Assembly (NCBI RefSeq): GCF_001612685.1
Contig: NZ_BDAY01000048.1
Location: 1 to 64,000 of the forward strand
Source of the DNA: Nocardia altamirensis NBRC 108246
GTDB taxonomy: Bacteria; Actinomycetota; Actinomycetes; Mycobacteriales; Mycobacteriaceae
Length of the DNA stretch: 64,000 nucleotides
Reading direction: 5' to 3'
In this document: positions 61,202 through 64,000 of the stretch, piece after piece
Layout: each line of letters begins with the position of its first letter
Numbering within the stretch: position 1 is the first letter of the stretch
Program-made: the position numbers and the translations under genes
The notes under the pieces: model-generated
Seen by the model: the letters and a program-made list of their open reading frames with translations, nothing else
Told to the model about the DNA's origin: nothing
Database searches by the model: none

Positions 61202-62218
61202 ATGTCGACACCACGGCCCAAGCGCCGGATCCGATTCGGGTTCATCGCCACAGTCCTGTGCGGCTTCACCTTGGCAGGGATCCTGATCGCGGTTGGATTG
61301 CCGGGTGATCGCGAATCCCTTGTCTTCAACGACACCATCGTCAGCTCCACCGACGAATGCGTCGTCATCAACGGCGGCCCAGGCGGACAAACGCGCCGCG
61401 GCAGCTGTGCGGACTTGGGGCACAAGGAAATCCGATACCACCCCGCGCAATGGTGGGCGATCCTGTTGGGACTTGGCGTTGCCGGGTTGGTCGGGTCCTA
61501 CGCCGTGCGCACGGTGGTCAATGGGCGTCGTGCCTACAAGGTCGAAAAGGACACCGTCAGCGACGGTACCGAGCTCGACCAAGTCGCAGCACTTCATCAG
61601 CTCGGCCACCGCCAGGACATCTTCGTTCTGACGCGTGGCGCGGTGATCTCGAACGAGACGGCGCTGCTCGGACAGTTCGGCGAGGGTCTGGTCGTCTGCA
61701 GCACCGCGGTCGCGCCGCGCGCCTACCGGTGGGACCAGATCGTTTCGATACGACATGGCACCACGCACAGGTCGTCCAACAGCGGTTATGACGGCACCGA
61801 CTTCGAGCATGCGCTGACCTTCGACGATGGGACTGCGCTGGCGGTCGAGGGCTCCTACAAGGATCCGGCACGATCATCCGACTACGAGCCCAATGAGCAA
61901 GCAGCGCAACGACTCGACGTGCTCGGCGGTCAGATCGCCTGGCAGGTCTGCACGCTGCGGCTACCCGCTGCTCAAACCGCATTGATCGAGGGCAGATCGG
62001 TCGACTTCGACGGCATCGCGGTCAGCACCGCAGGCCTGGTACACAACGGCACAACGGTAGCCTGGCCGTCGATCAAGGCGGTGCAGGTAAATCTCGGAGT
62101 CCTGACCATCTCTCAGTCAGGGCGGTTGCGCCCGGTGGTCAAGAAGGAAGTCGGCAAGATTCCGAATCTGTCGATGCTGCTCACGCTCTGCGAGGCACTG
62201 CGCCGCACCACCGCATAA
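61202..62218 (+). CDS. Membrane protein of unknown function, 338 residues
   Basis: ATG at 61202 follows GGGAGGAAG; the frame is open to 61103 without an RBS. Two membrane helices (FIATVLCGFTLAGILIAVGL and WAILLGLGVAGLVGSYAVRT) flank a short outside loop with two Cys (DECVVI, GSCADL). The C-terminal 230 residues are cytoplasmic and beta-rich, with two PH-like repeats suggested by IFVLTRGAVISNETALLGQF and IAVSTAGLVHNGTTVAWPSI. This resembles DUF6585-type actinobacterial proteins; function unknown. It is convergent with rsmE. Confidence 0.75.
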   Translation: MSTPRPKRRIRFGFIATVLCGFTLAGILIAVGLPGDRESLVFNDTIVSSTDECVVINGGPGGQTRRGSCADLGHKEIRYHPAQWWAILLGLGVAGLVGSYAVRTVVNGRRAYKVEKDTVSDGTELDQVAALHQLGHRQDIFVLTRGAVISNETALLGQFGEGLVVCSTAVAPRAYRWDQIVSIRHGTTHRSSNSGYDGTDFEHALTFDDGTALAVEGSYKDPARSSDYEPNEQAAQRLDVLGGQIAWQVCTLRLPAAQTALIEGRSVDFDGIAVSTAGLVHNGTTVAWPSIKAVQVNLGVLTISQSGRLRPVVKKEVGKIPNLSMLLTLCEALRRTTA

Positions 62219-62256
62219 ACATCCAGCCGTGCCGCCTGGTGACGACACCCTAGGGA

Positions 62257-62997
62257 TTACCAGCGAGGGGTCAACGCACCCAGGGCGCCGAGAGCCACCG
62301 CGGCTGCCGTGGAGGTACGCAGGACGGTGGGGCCGAGCAGGACGATGTCTGCACCCGCCTCGGCGAGGGCGGCGAGTTCGGCGTCGTCGAGACCGCCTTC
62401 GGGGCCGACGATCAGCACGATCTCGGCGACGCCTGCGAACGGGAGCTCGGTGAAGCGGCCGGTGCCGGATTCGTGCAGTGCGGCGACAATCGCGCCGTCC
62501 GCCTTCGACTTTCGGATCAGGTCGAGGAGGTCACGGGTCCGATGTAGGTCCGCGACCTCAGGGATGTAGGGGCGCCGCGATTGCCGGGCGGCCGAGCGGG
62601 CGGCGGCGCGCCACTTGTCAACGGCCTTGCCCGCCTTGCCTTCCCAGTTCGCGATGCAGCGGGCAGCCTGCCACGGGACGATCGTGTCGGCGCCCGCCTC
62701 GGTCATCAGCTCGACCGCCAGCTCCGAGCGATCGGATTTCGGCAGCGCCTGCACCACCGTGACCTGCGGCGAAACCGGTTTCGCCACAGTACGATTCAGC
62801 ACCCGAAGGTCAAGCCGGTCACGTTGCGCCGCAACGACTTCCGATTCAGCGAGCACACCGTGCCCGTCCGACAACGTGATCGGCTCACCGACCCGGATGC
62901 GGCGCACCGTTGCGGCGTGCCTGCCTTCCTGGCCGTCGAGCACGGCGACGGCACCCGGTTCGGGCACCTCGTCGAGGTAGAAGACCGTCGCGGCCAA
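62257..62997 (-). CDS. rsmE: 16S rRNA m3U1498 methyltransferase
   Basis: A protein of 246 residues from TTG at 62997, directly abutting the dnaJ stop. The SPOUT knot is visible in EIVLIVGPEGGLDDAELAAL and LLGPTVLRTSTAAAVALGAL, the standard RsmE motifs. The N-terminal PUA-like part has GQEGRHAATVRRIRVGEPIT. It methylates U1498 of 16S rRNA with SAM. It is downstream of dnaJ, as in Rv2372c-Rv2373c. Confidence 0.95.
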   Translation of the reverse strand: MAATVFYLDEVPEPGAVAVLDGQEGRHAATVRRIRVGEPITLSDGHGVLAESEVVAAQRDRLDLRVLNRTVAKPVSPQVTVVQALPKSDRSELAVELMTEAGADTIVPWQAARCIANWEGKAGKAVDKWRAAARSAARQSRRPYIPEVADLHRTRDLLDLIRKSKADGAIVAALHESGTGRFTELPFAGVAEIVLIVGPEGGLDDAELAALAEAGADIVLLGPTVLRTSTAAAVALGALGALTPRW

Positions 62998-64000
62998 CTA
63001 GCGCCCGCTGAACGAGGCCCGCAGCCTGGCGAACAGGCCGCTGTTGTGCTCGGACTGCGTCGACATCACCTCGGCGCGCTCGTTCGGGCGCATGCCCTTG
63101 TACTTGCGCAGCAGGTCGGTCTGCTTGCCGTCTAGCTTGGCCGGGATCACGATGTCCAGGTGCGCGAGCAGGTCGCCACGCGCGCCGGAGCGCAGGCGCG
63201 GCATGCCGTGGCCGCGCAGCACCGAAACCTCGCCGGGCTGGGTGCCCGGCGCGATGCTCAGCTCGGTCGGTCCGTCCAGGATCGTGTCGATCACCACGGT
63301 GGTGCCGAGGGTCGCGTCGACCATCGGGACGCGGATGGTGCAGTGCAGGTCGTCGCCGTCGCGGACGAACACGTCGTGCGGCTGCTCGACGATCTCGACA
63401 TACAGGTCACCGGCGTGCCCGCCGCCCGGTCCGACCTCGCCCTGCGCGGCCAGTCGCACCCGCATGCCGTTCGCGACACCGGCCGGAATCGGCGCGGCGA
63501 TCTCGCGACGCGCACGCACCCGGCCGTCGCCACCGCACTTGTGGCACGGATCGGGGATGGTCTCGCCTGCCCCACGGCAGGTCGGACACGGACGCGAGGT
63601 CAGCACCTGGCCGAGGAACGAACGCTGCACGGATTGCACTTCGCCTGCGCCACCGCAGGTTTCGCAACGCACCGGCTTGGATTTGCCGTTGGTGCCGGCG
63701 CCGGTGCACACATCGCACAGGATCGCGGTGTCCACCGTCAGATGCTTGGTCACGCCGACCGCGCATTCGGCCAGGCTCAGCCTGGTCCGCAGCAGCGAGT
63801 CCGCGCCGGGCTGCACCCGGCCGCGCGGCTTGCGCGCGCCACCGCCGGAGGCACTCATGCCGCCGAAGAACGCCTCGAACACATCCCCGAGCCCGCCGAA
63901 ACCGGCACCCGAGAAGCCGCCACCAGCGCCGCCGCCGGATTCCAGCGGGTCACCGCCCATGTCGACGATGCGGCGCTTCTCCGGATCCGACAGCACCTCG
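62998..64000 (-). CDS. dnaJ: Chaperone DnaJ (DnaJ2-like), 5' end outside the window
   Basis: The last 333 codons are present. The J domain with HPD is cut off by the right edge, and the visible part begins at its end (VLSDPEKRRIVDMGG). A Gly/Phe-rich region follows (SGAGFGGLGDVFEAFFGGMS). The four zinc motifs are CDVCTGAG, CETCGGAG, CPTCRGAG and CHKCGGDG, then the two substrate-binding beta domains. It stimulates DnaK. The link to rsmE suggests the dnaJ2 (hrcA-dnaJ) copy rather than the dnaK-operon copy. Confidence 0.96.
   Translation of the reverse strand, partial: EVLSDPEKRRIVDMGGDPLESGGGAGGGFSGAGFGGLGDVFEAFFGGMSASGGGARKPRGRVQPGADSLLRTRLSLAECAVGVTKHLTVDTAILCDVCTGAGTNGKSKPVRCETCGGAGEVQSVQRSFLGQVLTSRPCPTCRGAGETIPDPCHKCGGDGRVRARREIAAPIPAGVANGMRVRLAAQGEVGPGGGHAGDLYVEIVEQPHDVFVRDGDDLHCTIRVPMVDATLGTTVVIDTILDGPTELSIAPGTQPGEVSVLRGHGMPRLRSGARGDLLAHLDIVIPAKLDGKQTDLLRKYKGMRPNERAEVMSTQSEHNSGLFARLRASFSGR

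Overview
The window is high-GC actinobacterial chromosome, most likely Nocardia or a close relative in Mycobacteriales. The evidence is codon use with C/G third positions, many GTG starts, F420-type and PapA-type enzymes, many TetR regulators, and a gene order I recall from Mycobacterium tuberculosis: tRNA-Asn, small YtxH-like gene, dnaG, dgt, TPM gene (Rv2342-Rv2345 area), then glyS/smtB/zur/Rv2360c/uppS/recO/amidase/era/Rv2365c/Rv2366c/ybeY/phoH and rsmE/dnaJ2 (Rv2357c-Rv2373c area). That comparison is from memory, not from a search.

Left part (1-15 kb): a truncated gene for an exported protein whose last 366 visible residues are almost uncharged hydrophobic sequence; small secreted and lipoproteins; then accessory metabolism (FAD monooxygenase, methyltransferase, quinone-oxidoreductase-like MDR enzyme, YtcJ-type amidohydrolase, LLM flavin enzyme, LysR regulator, two SDRs). 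At 14.9-15.3 kb an intact tRNA-Asn faces an inverted 36-bp remnant of a second tRNA-Asn.

Middle (15-30 kb): backbone genes dnaG and dgt, a TetR/MpaB-type oxygenase pair with a clear operator, then a compact RiPP locus: a LanL-type lanthionine synthetase (23296-25980) whose 3' end overlaps a 44-codon precursor gene (23172-23306). The precursor has a recognisable leader (ELQELPETE), but both core cysteines lie before all core Ser/Thr residues, the reverse of the usual lanthipeptide layout. The cassette sits between dgt and the TPM gene, which are neighbours in M. tuberculosis, and has no obvious transporter or protease. This is the most interesting candidate system here.

Right part (30-64 kb): an MBL/MFS/MerR operon diverging from a CGNR regulator, a sulfite-oxidase-family Mo enzyme, a PapA-like acyltransferase, TenA, glyS with the divergent zinc-regulator pair smtB-zur, several envelope proteins, an ABC exporter followed by a NarL-type two-component system, then the conserved housekeeping block uppS-recO, a hydrolase/TetR pair under a perfect 21-bp palindrome, an amidase, and the tightly overlapped era-cdd-like-CNNM/CBS-ybeY-phoH run. 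It ends with LysR/MFS, rsmE and a dnaJ gene cut by the right edge. No insertion sequence, prophage or CRISPR array was seen.
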